Of a stretch of DNA of 21,015 bases, positions 1 through 6,925 are shown one piece after another (the stretch's first letter is position 1; every line of letters begins with the position of its first letter). A model generated the notes under the pieces. It ran no database searches, was not told the DNA's origin, and was given only the letters and a program-made list of their open reading frames with translations. This stretch comes from a virus. A program made the position numbers and the translations under genes. The stretch lies in the IMG/VR virus record IMGVR_UViG_3300028025_003779, positions 1 to 21,015 of that record, one strand, 5' to 3'.

Positions 1-99
1 CAATACGATTATACTCGGAGCGAGCCGGTGAGTATGTGCGAGCGACCCGTTAACGAGGAACCGCTTTGGGCGGTTCCGAGTAATAAACATAGTATTTGA
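1..99 (+). CDS. possible C-terminal end of a convergent gene (partial, weak)
   Basis: The first plus-strand frame is open from base 1 to a TGA at 97-99, giving 32 codons whose beginning lies outside the window. It contains no recognisable motif. This stretch looks richer in G and C than the rest of the window and sits on the far side of the late-operon terminator, which fits the end of a gene from an oppositely transcribed unit. A random frame of this length stays open fairly often, and the same bases can form hairpins, so a non-coding structured region is an equal alternative. Confidence 0.25.
   Translation, partial: QYDYTRSEPVSMCERPVNEEPLWAVPSNKHSI
57..77. other. 8-bp inverted repeat
   Basis: GGAACCGC at 57-64 is exactly complementary to GCGGTTCC at 70-77, with a 5-base loop. 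A second pair, ACTCGGA at 13-19 and TCCGAGT at 75-81, could instead close a larger structure over the same bases. No T-tract follows on either strand. It may be part of an RNA structure or simply lie inside the end of a convergent gene. I do not recognise a known RNA family and it does not fold as a tRNA. Confidence 0.4.
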
Positions 100-129
100 A
101 AAAACAAAAAAAGCCCCTCACAAGGGGCT
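99..129 (-). terminator. rho-independent terminator of the late operon
   Basis: Read on the minus strand, AGCCCCT (129-123) and AGGGGCT (118-112) form a 7-bp G+C-rich stem with a 4-base loop, followed at once by a U-run (A-tract at 99-112 on the plus strand, broken by one C). It lies about 60 bases beyond the stop of the last late gene and is the only classic terminator I see in the window. It presumably ends the whole leftward late transcript. The motif AAGGGGCTA recurs at 159-167 without forming a second terminator. Confidence 0.88.
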
Positions 130-187
130 AGGTATATTCCTACACCAAACCACCCTGTAAGGGGCTATAAATGGCCTTAAATTGGCT

Positions 188-2389
188 TTAAACGGTACGT
201 ATGGACACGTACACAATGCCACCAAAACCCGTATATCTACGATCCGGTGGGCTAGTACGCTCAAAACTTAACTGCTCAATAACACCAGTAACTTGTTCAC
301 CAGTAGTAAAGTCTTGAATGATGACTGTATCTCCTGCAGCTTCAAGTGTTTCAAGTGTTTGTAAACGTTCCCAAGCACGACCTTCGTGACCAGTCATTAC
401 ACCATAACGATCTGATTCAAAATCAAAATTAAGTAACGGAATGGTTAATTGGCGTGCACGATTAACAGCAGGTAAAGACTTAACTTGGTACCCATCAAAC
501 TCTGGACCTTTAGTTGTGTCTGTTGTGTCACGATTAAAAGTAAACTTAAAAGCTAGTTCTTCTTGTGGTGTGCTTATGTTAGTTGTTAAATCAGTATTTA
601 ACGCTGGAACAGAACCAGCAATGGTGATGATGGAGTTTATGTCACCATCAACTTCTTTAGTTGAGATAACACAAGTACCAAACATTGGTGTGTTAAAACG
701 TGGTTTAATTAACTTGAAGTATTTCTTTTCAACAGTTGCATATCTGACGAAACCTGTTGTTATGTAACCTGTTTCAGTGAGAGTGTTAGCATCTTCAATG
801 TAAACATAACCATCGGTACCATTATTGTTAGTACAGAAAGCAAGACGTTCACTGCCGTTAACAAAAGCACAAGCAGTAGTTGAACGGTTCTGATCCTCAT
901 TATAATACAAATCGTTTGCGTAAGCAAAACGTAACGGTTCAATTTCTTTAGATAAATCAATACGTGTCACACCAGGTTTACCATTAACATTTGTGGCAGC
1001 CCAAACAAAATTATCTCTGGCAGCAAAATCGTAAACAGGTTGCTCAGTATGAACAATCAAAGGACCATAAGTTAATGAACCATCATCAGAAACTGTGGCA
1101 ATGCGTACACCTTTAGATGTACCAATCATCATATAACCAAGGTAGTAATAGATTTTATAAACAACTTCACCAGCAGGCATCTCAGCTGCTGTGATAGCAG
1201 ATGTTAATGTTGGCATAACACCGGATGAGTTCAAAGTAAACTTGTAAATGTTTGATTGAATACCGGAATATCCTGCAACATAAATGGCAGCACCTGATGC
1301 TGTGATACTTGTAAAAATATGATCATCATCGCTATGTGTATACACAGCTGTAGGTAAAGCTGATGCGCTTGAAGAGAACTCGTACACTTTATCATTAGCG
1401 CACATAACAATACGTTCTTTAACATATTCAATAACAGCGTTAGTAACCGTGATACCAGGAGAAGTAAACATTACTGTTGCAGCAGTAGAAGCAGTACCAG
1501 TCAAAACCTTCTTATTGACCTCAAGTTTACCTGAAACAGTATCATTAGTAACCCAATATGCTGTTGTACCATCATCACAGATAGAAAACACAGGGTCATC
1601 TGTGCCAGTGTTGTAGTCAATGAAATGGATAACGTTTGTTATACCTGTACCAACAGGTGACACAGCAGTAGAAGTAACGTTAGATGCTGTTTTAGCGTAA
1701 GTAAAAGTTGTTGTAGTTGGAACACCAGTAATAGTATATGTACCATTGAATGTTGCATCAACACCTGTGATAGTAATTTCCATACCAACACATAGCCCGT
1801 GTGCTGCTGTTGTTGTTAACGTGGCAACGTTAGAAGTAAGAGCCTTATTGTTTATTGAAACAGTTATGGTTGGGAAAACTTTGTCAACATCAAACTCATC
1901 GTGGTTTAAAACACCTTCATAGGTGTTACTGTTTTGTGCCCATTTGATAGAGCGTAAGAACTGCCAAGGTCTACCGTTAGCACGAATAGCACCAGTGACC
2001 TGATGTGTTGCAGAAACATTTTTTAAAAGAGTAGCTTGACCTGGTGTCCAAACATCAACACCTTCAGAGTCAAAAAACCTGTACTGAACATTCTCACTTA
2101 CATAAGGATCAAGATAGTTAATACCAGAACCATTATGGAAAGAAGATTGTGATCTTAACCACCAACCCTCAAAGGATTGCTCGCCAACTTCTTTAGTGTT
2201 ATCAAACTGTTGCTTACGATACGTAGCTGTTTGGCGTTGGTAAGGGTACTTATCTGATGAGGCAAGAAGGAAAGGTTCACCACCTATAGCAATATCATAA
2301 ATATTACTGGTGTTAGTATAAAGGTTTTGGGTTGTTGAAGCAATACCAATCGGGGAAACTATCGGTTCTGTAATACTTTCAGTTGCCAT
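188..2389 (-). CDS. large tail protein, possible propeller or nozzle type
   Basis: A 733-residue protein, last gene of the operon. Its beginning (roughly residues 25-85, with NIYDIAIGGEPF, YPYQRQTATYRKQQFD and a GWWLRSQSSFH stretch) is the type of N-terminus seen in tail proteins of aquatic and actinobacterial phages. Residues about 183-245 form a compact threonine/valine-rich beta module (AHGL...FNGTYTITGVPTTTTFTYA) that recurs as an inserted domain in many phage tail proteins and resembles the FCCH-like module. Residues about 255-600 alternate short hydrophobic strands with turns, as expected for a beta-propeller. T7-type nozzle proteins are propellers, so this could be a tail nozzle or a host-contact protein; that is inference. 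ATG start with AAGGAG 6 bases upstream; it overlaps the preceding gene by 11 bases. Confidence 0.75.
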   Translation of the reverse strand: MATESITEPIVSPIGIASTTQNLYTNTSNIYDIAIGGEPFLLASSDKYPYQRQTATYRKQQFDNTKEVGEQSFEGWWLRSQSSFHNGSGINYLDPYVSENVQYRFFDSEGVDVWTPGQATLLKNVSATHQVTGAIRANGRPWQFLRSIKWAQNSNTYEGVLNHDEFDVDKVFPTITVSINNKALTSNVATLTTTAAHGLCVGMEITITGVDATFNGTYTITGVPTTTTFTYAKTASNVTSTAVSPVGTGITNVIHFIDYNTGTDDPVFSICDDGTTAYWVTNDTVSGKLEVNKKVLTGTASTAATVMFTSPGITVTNAVIEYVKERIVMCANDKVYEFSSSASALPTAVYTHSDDDHIFTSITASGAAIYVAGYSGIQSNIYKFTLNSSGVMPTLTSAITAAEMPAGEVVYKIYYYLGYMMIGTSKGVRIATVSDDGSLTYGPLIVHTEQPVYDFAARDNFVWAATNVNGKPGVTRIDLSKEIEPLRFAYANDLYYNEDQNRSTTACAFVNGSERLAFCTNNNGTDGYVYIEDANTLTETGYITTGFVRYATVEKKYFKLIKPRFNTPMFGTCVISTKEVDGDINSIITIAGSVPALNTDLTTNISTPQEELAFKFTFNRDTTDTTKGPEFDGYQVKSLPAVNRARQLTIPLLNFDFESDRYGVMTGHEGRAWERLQTLETLEAAGDTVIIQDFTTGEQVTGVIEQLSFERTSPPDRRYTGFGGIVYVSIRTV

Positions 2390-2603
2390 TATGCTCCTTC
2401 AGATGGTTAATCATTTCTTCAGTTAAAAAATCAATACGATGCTCAATACGTTTAATAGAATCAGCCATAGATGAACCACCATTAGGTTTCAATTCCTGCA
2501 AATAATTCTTCAACCAGTTCTTAAAAACCCAAGCCAAAGCCGAAATGATAATAACAACCCCGGCAAGAGCTGTGGCAGCTAAAGCAGCATTCTCCAAAAC
2601 CAT
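2379..2603 (-). CDS. small membrane protein with helical tail
   Basis: A 74-residue protein. Residues about 5-32 form one hydrophobic segment (alanine/valine/isoleucine-rich, ending AWVFKNWL), followed by a polar C-terminal half (SMADSIKRIEHRIDFLTEEM) that looks like an amphipathic helix or short coiled coil. One membrane span plus a helical tail fits a small holin or a lysis accessory protein, and its place after the peptidase and another small membrane protein supports a lysis role. No catalytic motif is visible. The ATG overlaps the stop of no gene behind it but overlaps the next upstream start region by one base (TAATG with the 65-residue gene). Function not established. Confidence 0.7.
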   Translation of the reverse strand: MVLENAALAATALAGVVIIISALAWVFKNWLKNYLQELKPNGGSSMADSIKRIEHRIDFLTEEMINHLKEHNGN

Positions 2604-2800
2604 TACTTTTTGTCCTCATCCTCAAACGTGACCTCAGACAAGGTCCAAAAAAGGAAAGCAAAAATGATGGCAACACCAACAACACCACGGGTATCACCAG
2701 GTGGAAGAACAATCCAAGCGATAAGCAGACCTACAAGTGTGAAGGACTCTGCGAACCAAGCACGGAAGTGTCGCCCAAGAAAGGACAAGACACGTTTCAT
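2603..2800 (-). CDS. small two-span membrane protein, holin-like
   Basis: A 65-residue protein with two hydrophobic segments, about residues 17-33 (FTLVGLLIAWIVL) and 40-55 (VVGVAIIFAFLFWTL), a short PPGDTRG turn between them, a basic N-terminus and a very acidic/lysine C-terminus (EDEDKK). This is the layout of class II holins, small proteins that permeabilise the inner membrane so that peptidase reaches the wall. The start is an ATG in a 4-base ATGA overlap with the preceding gene, preceded by GGAGGG. Two other membrane proteins nearby could equally be the holin, so the assignment is by topology and context only. Confidence 0.7.
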   Translation of the reverse strand: MKRVLSFLGRHFRAWFAESFTLVGLLIAWIVLPPGDTRGVVGVAIIFAFLFWTLSEVTFEDEDKK

Positions 2801-3774
2801 TTAACCCTCCTAGGGTTTGCTAGTTGTGATACGATAATTGCACCAAGAACCACCTGTTGTGCCTCACGGCGTTCCTCAGGTGTAAACTCGGAACCAAGAT
2901 TATTAACAAATTGGGCGGCAGCAAGAACTTGCTCGCCACCAGGAATGGACTCTAATGCAGAACCTATGGATTCAAATATTTGTTGGACTGACTCTGGCAA
3001 ACTTAACGAATCATCTTGTACAACATCTTCTTGATCTTGTACAACTTCATCAACTAAGGAAAGGTCGCTAGATGTTAACTCCTCAACAGGTTGCTCTGAA
3101 ACGTCTGGCTCAACTGGAGCCACAGATTCTTGATCTTCTACAACTAGCTCGTCTAGCAAAGACTCTGGAGACGGTTGAACCACTGGAGAATTATCTTGAT
3201 CGGGAAGATTCTCTGGTTGTGACTGAGTCTCTGAAGGAGTCGGAGAAGGTTCAGGAGATGGTTGCTCATTTGAAGTCTCAGATGGGCTTGGAGTAGGTGT
3301 CAGAGTTTCAGTTGGCGAAGGGCTTGGCTCTGGTGTCACTTCTGTCACTGTCGGTGATGGGCTTGGCATACTTACTGTTAAATTTGTAGACAACAAATAA
3401 GACCCAGTAGGATATTGATTGCAACATATATAAGCATATGATGTTGCGCGAATAAAATATTCACCAGCAGTTAAAGGCATAGTAATAATAGATGCCAAAA
3501 TGTTTGTTGCACTATGTGCACCATCATCATTATAAGCAAGCCTGACAGCACCTTGCCAAATCTCAATCCAAGAATCAATAAACCCAGGATTAGTTTGAGG
3601 AGTACCAGTAACAGTTGACACAGTTGCATCAACCGGTTCAGTAATAGTTACCGGAACATCCACATAAGGTGTTGATTGATCAAGGTTAATTGTTACATCA
3701 TCAGAGTATGATGGTCGTGCGATAAGAGTTGTTAAAACAACAATCGCTATTATCGCAGAGAATCTGCGAAACAA
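2797..3774 (-). CDS. secreted protein: signal peptide, PPC-like domain, Pro/Ser/Thr stalk
   Basis: A 325-residue protein of unusual build. Residues 1-24 are a typical signal peptide (two arginines, long hydrophobic core, probable cut after SYS). Residues about 45-134 match the pattern of bacterial pre-peptidase C-terminal (PPC) domains: an aspartate/strand block (DSWIEIW), YNDDG, then LTAGEYFIRATSY and a closing GSYLLSTNL. Residues 137-205 are a proline/serine/threonine/glutamate stalk with SPSPT-type repeats; 206-255 are strongly acidic; the last ~65 residues are helical, ending in a hydrophobic stretch and basic tail. The only usable start is TTG at 3774, one base after the peptidase stop, with no clear ribosome site, so translation is probably coupled. 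An export signal is unexpected in a virion operon; it may act at the host surface or wall. Role unknown. Confidence 0.75.
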   Translation of the reverse strand: MFRRFSAIIAIVVLTTLIARPSYSDDVTINLDQSTPYVDVPVTITEPVDATVSTVTGTPQTNPGFIDSWIEIWQGAVRLAYNDDGAHSATNILASIITMPLTAGEYFIRATSYAYICCNQYPTGSYLLSTNLTVSMPSPSPTVTEVTPEPSPSPTETLTPTPSPSETSNEQPSPEPSPTPSETQSQPENLPDQDNSPVVQPSPESLLDELVVEDQESVAPVEPDVSEQPVEELTSSDLSLVDEVVQDQEDVVQDDSLSLPESVQQIFESIGSALESIPGGEQVLAAAQFVNNLGSEFTPEERREAQQVVLGAIIVSQLANPRRVK

Positions 3775-3775
3775 T

Positions 3776-4177
3776 CTATACCGCTAAAACGTCTTTAGGG
3801 TCAACATCTTTAGAAGCAGACCAACGTGCACCATCTCTTACTTCAAAATGAAGATGAGGACCACTTGAGTTACCAGTATTCCCAGATTCAGCAATATGTT
3901 GACCTTTTTTAACCTTGGCTCCAGCTTTAACAAAAGTTTCTGAACAGTGAGCATATATCATCCAAAGGTCTTTACCATTGATATTGGCCTTAACAATAAC
4001 TTGTTTACCGTAGGCCGCACCCCAGTTGTTGCCTTGAACTACACCATCACAGGCAGCAACAATGTCAGTACCTGTTGGTACAGCAAAGTCCACACCTGTA
4101 TGTTTTCCTGATTTCCACATCTTACCTTCTTTACCGTAAGGTGTGGTTATTTTTCCGTTAGCAATAGGGAGACCCAA
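3776..4177 (-). CDS. M23-family (LytM-type) peptidoglycan endopeptidase
   Basis: A 133-residue zinc peptidase that is essentially only the M23 catalytic domain. All signature residues are present: H26 and D30 in HTGVD, H77 in YAH, and H108/H110 in GPHLHFEV. In this family the zinc ligands are the first His, the Asp and the last His, and the other two histidines are catalytic. These enzymes cut peptide bridges in peptidoglycan. There is no signal peptide and no wall-binding domain, so it could be a minimal endolysin released by a holin or a virion-borne lysin used at entry; the holin-like neighbours favour the former. The start is TTG at 4177 with AGGTGG 7 bases upstream, right after the holin-like gene's stop. 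Confidence 0.92.
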   Translation of the reverse strand: MGLPIANGKITTPYGKEGKMWKSGKHTGVDFAVPTGTDIVAACDGVVQGNNWGAAYGKQVIVKANINGKDLWMIYAHCSETFVKAGAKVKKGQHIAESGNTGNSSGPHLHFEVRDGARWSASKDVDPKDVLAV

Positions 4178-4429
4178 TTATTTGCCACCTTTACCTTTAG
4201 ATGCTTTCTTAAATACTTCGTCTACTTCAGCTTGAGATAGTTCACCGTCTTTTAGGAACGCTTTAGCTAGATCTGTTACTACACCTGCTACTGCTAGGCC
4301 TCCAGCGATCGCTGCTGCTTTAACTGGTTCTACTCCAGCAAATGCACCAACACCTACTGATGGTAGTGCAAAAGATATGAATAAAGCTAGGCTTCTTAGT
4401 ATTACATCTTTAATTACTTGTAGTGTCAT
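4178..4429 (-). CDS. holin candidate
   Basis: An 83-residue protein with two hydrophobic stretches (about residues 8-32, ILRSLALFISFALPSVGVG, and 38-57, KAAAIAGGLAVAGVV) and a charged tail ending KGKGGK. The N-in, two-span hairpin with basic tail is holin-like, and it directly precedes the M23 peptidase, the usual holin-lysin pairing. I chose the ATG at 4429: it makes a 4-base ATGA overlap with the previous gene and has GGAAG about 7 bases upstream. An in-frame ATG at 4444 would add five residues (MGRTT) and has a weaker ribosome site. Exact holin family not identified. Confidence 0.75.
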   Translation of the reverse strand: MTLQVIKDVILRSLALFISFALPSVGVGAFAGVEPVKAAAIAGGLAVAGVVTDLAKAFLKDGELSQAEVDEVFKKASKGKGGK

Positions 4430-4773
4430 TGTTGTTCTTCCCATTCTTTTTTATCTTCATTCCATATATAATTTTTATCATCTGTTGGGTATGGAATAGG
4501 GGCTTCCCAACGATAAGTTGTTTCATTTAAAGTCCAAGAAGGATAAGGTTGTGGGTGATAAAAAACATCACGTTCTTCATCATAAACCATTCCAATACCA
4601 GCAAAATTAAACCTTAAAGGTGTACCGCCTAAAGCGTGAACACCATCTCTTGTATTATATGATGTTTGTACCCATTGACCTGTATATCTATCAGAATTAT
4701 TGTTAAAAAAATCTTCATCAACAGAATTAACTTGTACAACAATTCCGTTTTCTATTTTAGCATAATGAGCCAT
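4426..4773 (-). CDS. conserved phage structural protein (marine/cyanophage type)
   Basis: A 115-residue protein I recognise as a widespread hypothetical protein of marine and cyanophage genomes. Its hallmarks are the opening MAHYAKIENGIVVQV, a central WVQTSYNTRDGVH, then GIGMVYDEERDVFY, a proline/aromatic stretch PQPYPSWTLN and a tryptophan-rich end (WEAPIPYPTD, YIWNEDKKEWEEQQ). In those phages it usually sits among tail-fibre or adhesin genes, as here, directly after a glycine-rich adhesin-like gene. It may be a small fibre-associated or chaperone protein; no function is established. Its ATG shares one base with the preceding stop. Confidence 0.8.
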   Translation of the reverse strand: MAHYAKIENGIVVQVNSVDEDFFNNNSDRYTGQWVQTSYNTRDGVHALGGTPLRFNFAGIGMVYDEERDVFYHPQPYPSWTLNETTYRWEAPIPYPTDDKNYIWNEDKKEWEEQQ

Positions 4774-5696
4774 TAGTTTGCATACCTCACTATAACTATT
4801 CCTTTACCACCATTACCGCCTGCTACAGCGTTAGAAGCACTTCCTGCTCCTGAACCACCGCCACCTGTATTAGCGGTACCGTTAGAACCTGCACCATTAC
4901 CATTACCTGCAGCACCACCACCATTACCACCAGTTGTGAAAGCATCACCATATCCTCCGCCTCCACCACCACCTGCATACCAGTAAGTACCACTTACGTT
5001 TTGTCCTGTGGATGTTGCTAAACCCCAATTAGAATAAACAGATGAACCATTTCCACCACCTGCTGCTTTAACGTTGTTGCCACCAGAAGCACCTACTGCT
5101 CCAGCACCACCGCCACCACCGCCAGCAGTTATACTTAAAGTTCCATTAAATGTTCCAGCGCCACCGTTATATCCTTGTAGTGTTGTTGCAGTACCACCAC
5201 CGTATTGCGTAGCAGAGTTATTACCACCACCACCACCGCCAGAACCACCAGTTCCGCCAGCAACAGCTCTGTTTACAGAAGCACCAAATCCGCCACCTTC
5301 TGCTGCAGTCAATGAACCAAATTGACTATTACTTCCTTTAGAACCGTTATAGTAAGTACCACCAGATTGTGCTGCACCACCATTACCGCCTGCGCCAACA
5401 GTTGTTGTATAACCTGTGCCACCTGTTAAAGATTGTGCACTGAAAAAAAGAAGTCCGCCTGCTCCTCCGCCACCACCCATATTGTTACCGCCTCCGCCGC
5501 CACCACCGGCGATAACAAGAATGTCAGCAGTTAAATTAATAAGAGGTGTGAAAGTTCCATCGTTTAAAAAAGTATGATAAGTATAGCCACCTGATTGTGT
5601 TATAGTTCCACCTGTTGCTAAATAACCAGAAGCACTATTAATTGAAGTATATTTTCTTCCAACTAATCTAGAGTTACTAAACTTAGTTATAGCCAT
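4773..5696 (-). CDS. glycine-rich adhesin-like tail protein (paralogue 1)
   Basis: A 307-residue protein. Residues 1-60 are a non-repetitive head (GRKYTSINSASGYLATGG, then a beta stretch YTYHTFLNDGTFT). From about residue 63 it is dominated by glycine runs separated by short polar or aromatic pieces (NSQFGSLTAAEGGG, TSTGQNVSGTYWYAGG), closing with GGKGIVIVRYAN. This is the glycine-rich domain found in phage adhesins; polyglycine-helix tips such as T-even Gp38 contact host receptors. A receptor-binding tip is therefore likely but inferred. It is a clear relative of the protein at 6035-6916, with the same order of motifs and the same ending. The start ATG overlaps the preceding stop by one base. 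Confidence 0.8.
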   Translation of the reverse strand: MAITKFSNSRLVGRKYTSINSASGYLATGGTITQSGGYTYHTFLNDGTFTPLINLTADILVIAGGGGGGGNNMGGGGGAGGLLFFSAQSLTGGTGYTTTVGAGGNGGAAQSGGTYYNGSKGSNSQFGSLTAAEGGGFGASVNRAVAGGTGGSGGGGGGNNSATQYGGGTATTLQGYNGGAGTFNGTLSITAGGGGGGAGAVGASGGNNVKAAGGGNGSSVYSNWGLATSTGQNVSGTYWYAGGGGGGGYGDAFTTGGNGGGAAGNGNGAGSNGTANTGGGGSGAGSASNAVAGGNGGKGIVIVRYAN

Positions 5697-6025
5697 TAAA
5701 CAATCTCACTACCAAAAATATTAATAGACAAATTAGCAGAAGAAGCATAAACTGTTACAACATCTGTTGCAGCAAGAGTAACCCCAAGAGTTAAACTGAT
5801 AGTGTCATTAGCGGGAACTGTTGCATCATAAGCAATATATTCTTCATTAGATAAAGCTGAACCGGCAACGCGAATTGCTATACGATATGTGGCAGCAGTT
5901 GCCGCACGATTACACACAGTGATAGTTGAAACAACAGCTGACTTACCTGATCCAACTGTGTACACGTCTGTGTTTGTTGTAGCACTTGGTGCACTTTGTG
6001 CCAAGACTTTATATGTTGTTGACAT
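5696..6025 (-). CDS. small beta-rich virion protein
   Basis: A 109-residue protein with no catalytic motif and no membrane segment. Short alternating strands (TNTDVYTVGSGKSAVVSTI, YRIAIRV, DTISLTLGVTL, VVTVYAS) suggest a single compact beta-sandwich. Similar short proteins occur in tail gene clusters of marine phages. It lies between two paralogous glycine-rich adhesin-like genes and may link or cap them, which is inference from position. ATG start with a strong AGGAGA 6 bases upstream. Confidence 0.7.
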   Translation of the reverse strand: MSTTYKVLAQSAPSATTNTDVYTVGSGKSAVVSTITVCNRAATAATYRIAIRVAGSALSNEEYIAYDATVPANDTISLTLGVTLAATDVVTVYASSANLSINIFGSEIV

Positions 6026-6034
6026 TAATTCTCC

Positions 6035-6916
6035 TTAGTAAATATATCTAACGATGACTACACCAGATCCACCAGCAGAACCAGAAACAGCACTATTAGC
6101 AGAACCACCACCTGCTCCACCACCGCCAGTATTTGCTAAACCTGCTGTACCAGTTCCATTATCACCAGTACCACCACCACCAGAACCACCTGCAGTAGTT
6201 TGACCAATGTTAGTTGATAAACCTCCACCGCCACCGCCAGCAAACCAATATGTTCCTGAAATGTTTTGACCTGTAGAAGTTATAGAACCCCAAGTAGAGT
6301 AAGTAGATGTTCCAACACCACCGGCACCATTACCTGCATTAACTCCAGCACCGCCAGCACCACCACCACCTCCACCACCACTGTTAGTGTTTAAAGCAGA
6401 GTTAGTTGAACCATTACCGCCAGCATTACCTTGACCAGATGTTGCAGAACCACCTGTGCCGCCAGCGTAACCATCTAAGTTACCACCACCACCACCGCCA
6501 GAACCGCCAGTACCACCTGCTTTATTATTGGTATAACTTATATAACCAGCTCCACCAGCACCGCCACCAACAGCAGCAGTTAAAGAACCAAATTGTGAAT
6601 TACCACCTTGAGAACCAGCAGTTTTAGCAGCACCAGCAGCGCCACCAGCACCAACAGTTATTGTGTAATTTTGAGGTGTAACAGTTTGATTAGCAAGATA
6701 AACAACACCACCAGCACCGCCACCGCCACCACACCAACTTCCACCACCGCCACCGCCACCGGCAACAGCAAAAATATCAACTTGGCCACCATTAGTTACA
6801 GTAAAAGTTGATGTACCTGTAGTAGTAAAAGCGTGATATTTGTATTGACCTGAAGTGTAAACAGTTCCACCAGTTGCTTCAACATTAGCAGAACCAAGAG
6901 CGCCAAGAAGTAACAT
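6035..6916 (-). CDS. glycine-rich adhesin-like tail protein (paralogue 2)
   Basis: A 293-residue protein related to the one at 4773-5696. It opens with a short hydrophobic stretch (MLLLGALGSANVEA) and a beta block (GQYKYHAFTTTGTSTFTV), then long glycine runs broken by NSQFGSLTAAVGGG, STWGSITSTGQNISG and TYWFAGGGGGG, ending GGSGVVIVRYIY. These landmarks appear in the same order in the paralogue, so one probably arose by duplication. The N-terminal 14 residues are hydrophobic but lack a basic leading region, so I do not call a signal peptide. Probably an alternative or additional receptor-binding tip. ATG start with AAGGGG upstream. Confidence 0.8.
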   Translation of the reverse strand: MLLLGALGSANVEATGGTVYTSGQYKYHAFTTTGTSTFTVTNGGQVDIFAVAGGGGGGGSWCGGGGGAGGVVYLANQTVTPQNYTITVGAGGAAGAAKTAGSQGGNSQFGSLTAAVGGGAGGAGYISYTNNKAGGTGGSGGGGGGNLDGYAGGTGGSATSGQGNAGGNGSTNSALNTNSGGGGGGGAGGAGVNAGNGAGGVGTSTYSTWGSITSTGQNISGTYWFAGGGGGGLSTNIGQTTAGGSGGGGTGDNGTGTAGLANTGGGGAGGGSANSAVSGSAGGSGVVIVRYIY

Positions 6917-6925
6917 TATTCCCCT

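Noticed and set aside
13-81. Possible tRNA, from a 7-bp closing helix
   Set aside because: No anticodon arm or T-loop consensus on either strand, and the closing helix competes with a better local hairpin.
3072-3296. 74-codon plus-strand open frame with a helical-looking product
   Set aside because: Antisense of the Pro/Ser/Glu-rich low-complexity stalk and acidic part of the secreted protein; no ribosome site and no plus-strand operon.
5074-5325. Proline-rich plus-strand open frame
   Set aside because: Antisense of glycine codons (GGN/NCC) in the glycine-rich adhesin gene; a composition artefact.
6035-6080. Signal peptide-like or membrane role for the second glycine-rich protein, and read-through with its neighbour
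   Set aside because: The hydrophobic N-terminus is short without basic residues, and clear stop codons and ribosome sites separate the genes.
4773-6916. CRISPR or regular DNA repeat array in the CCACCACC-rich stretches
   Set aside because: Repeats are irregular trinucleotide runs encoding glycine; there are no constant repeats with unique spacers.
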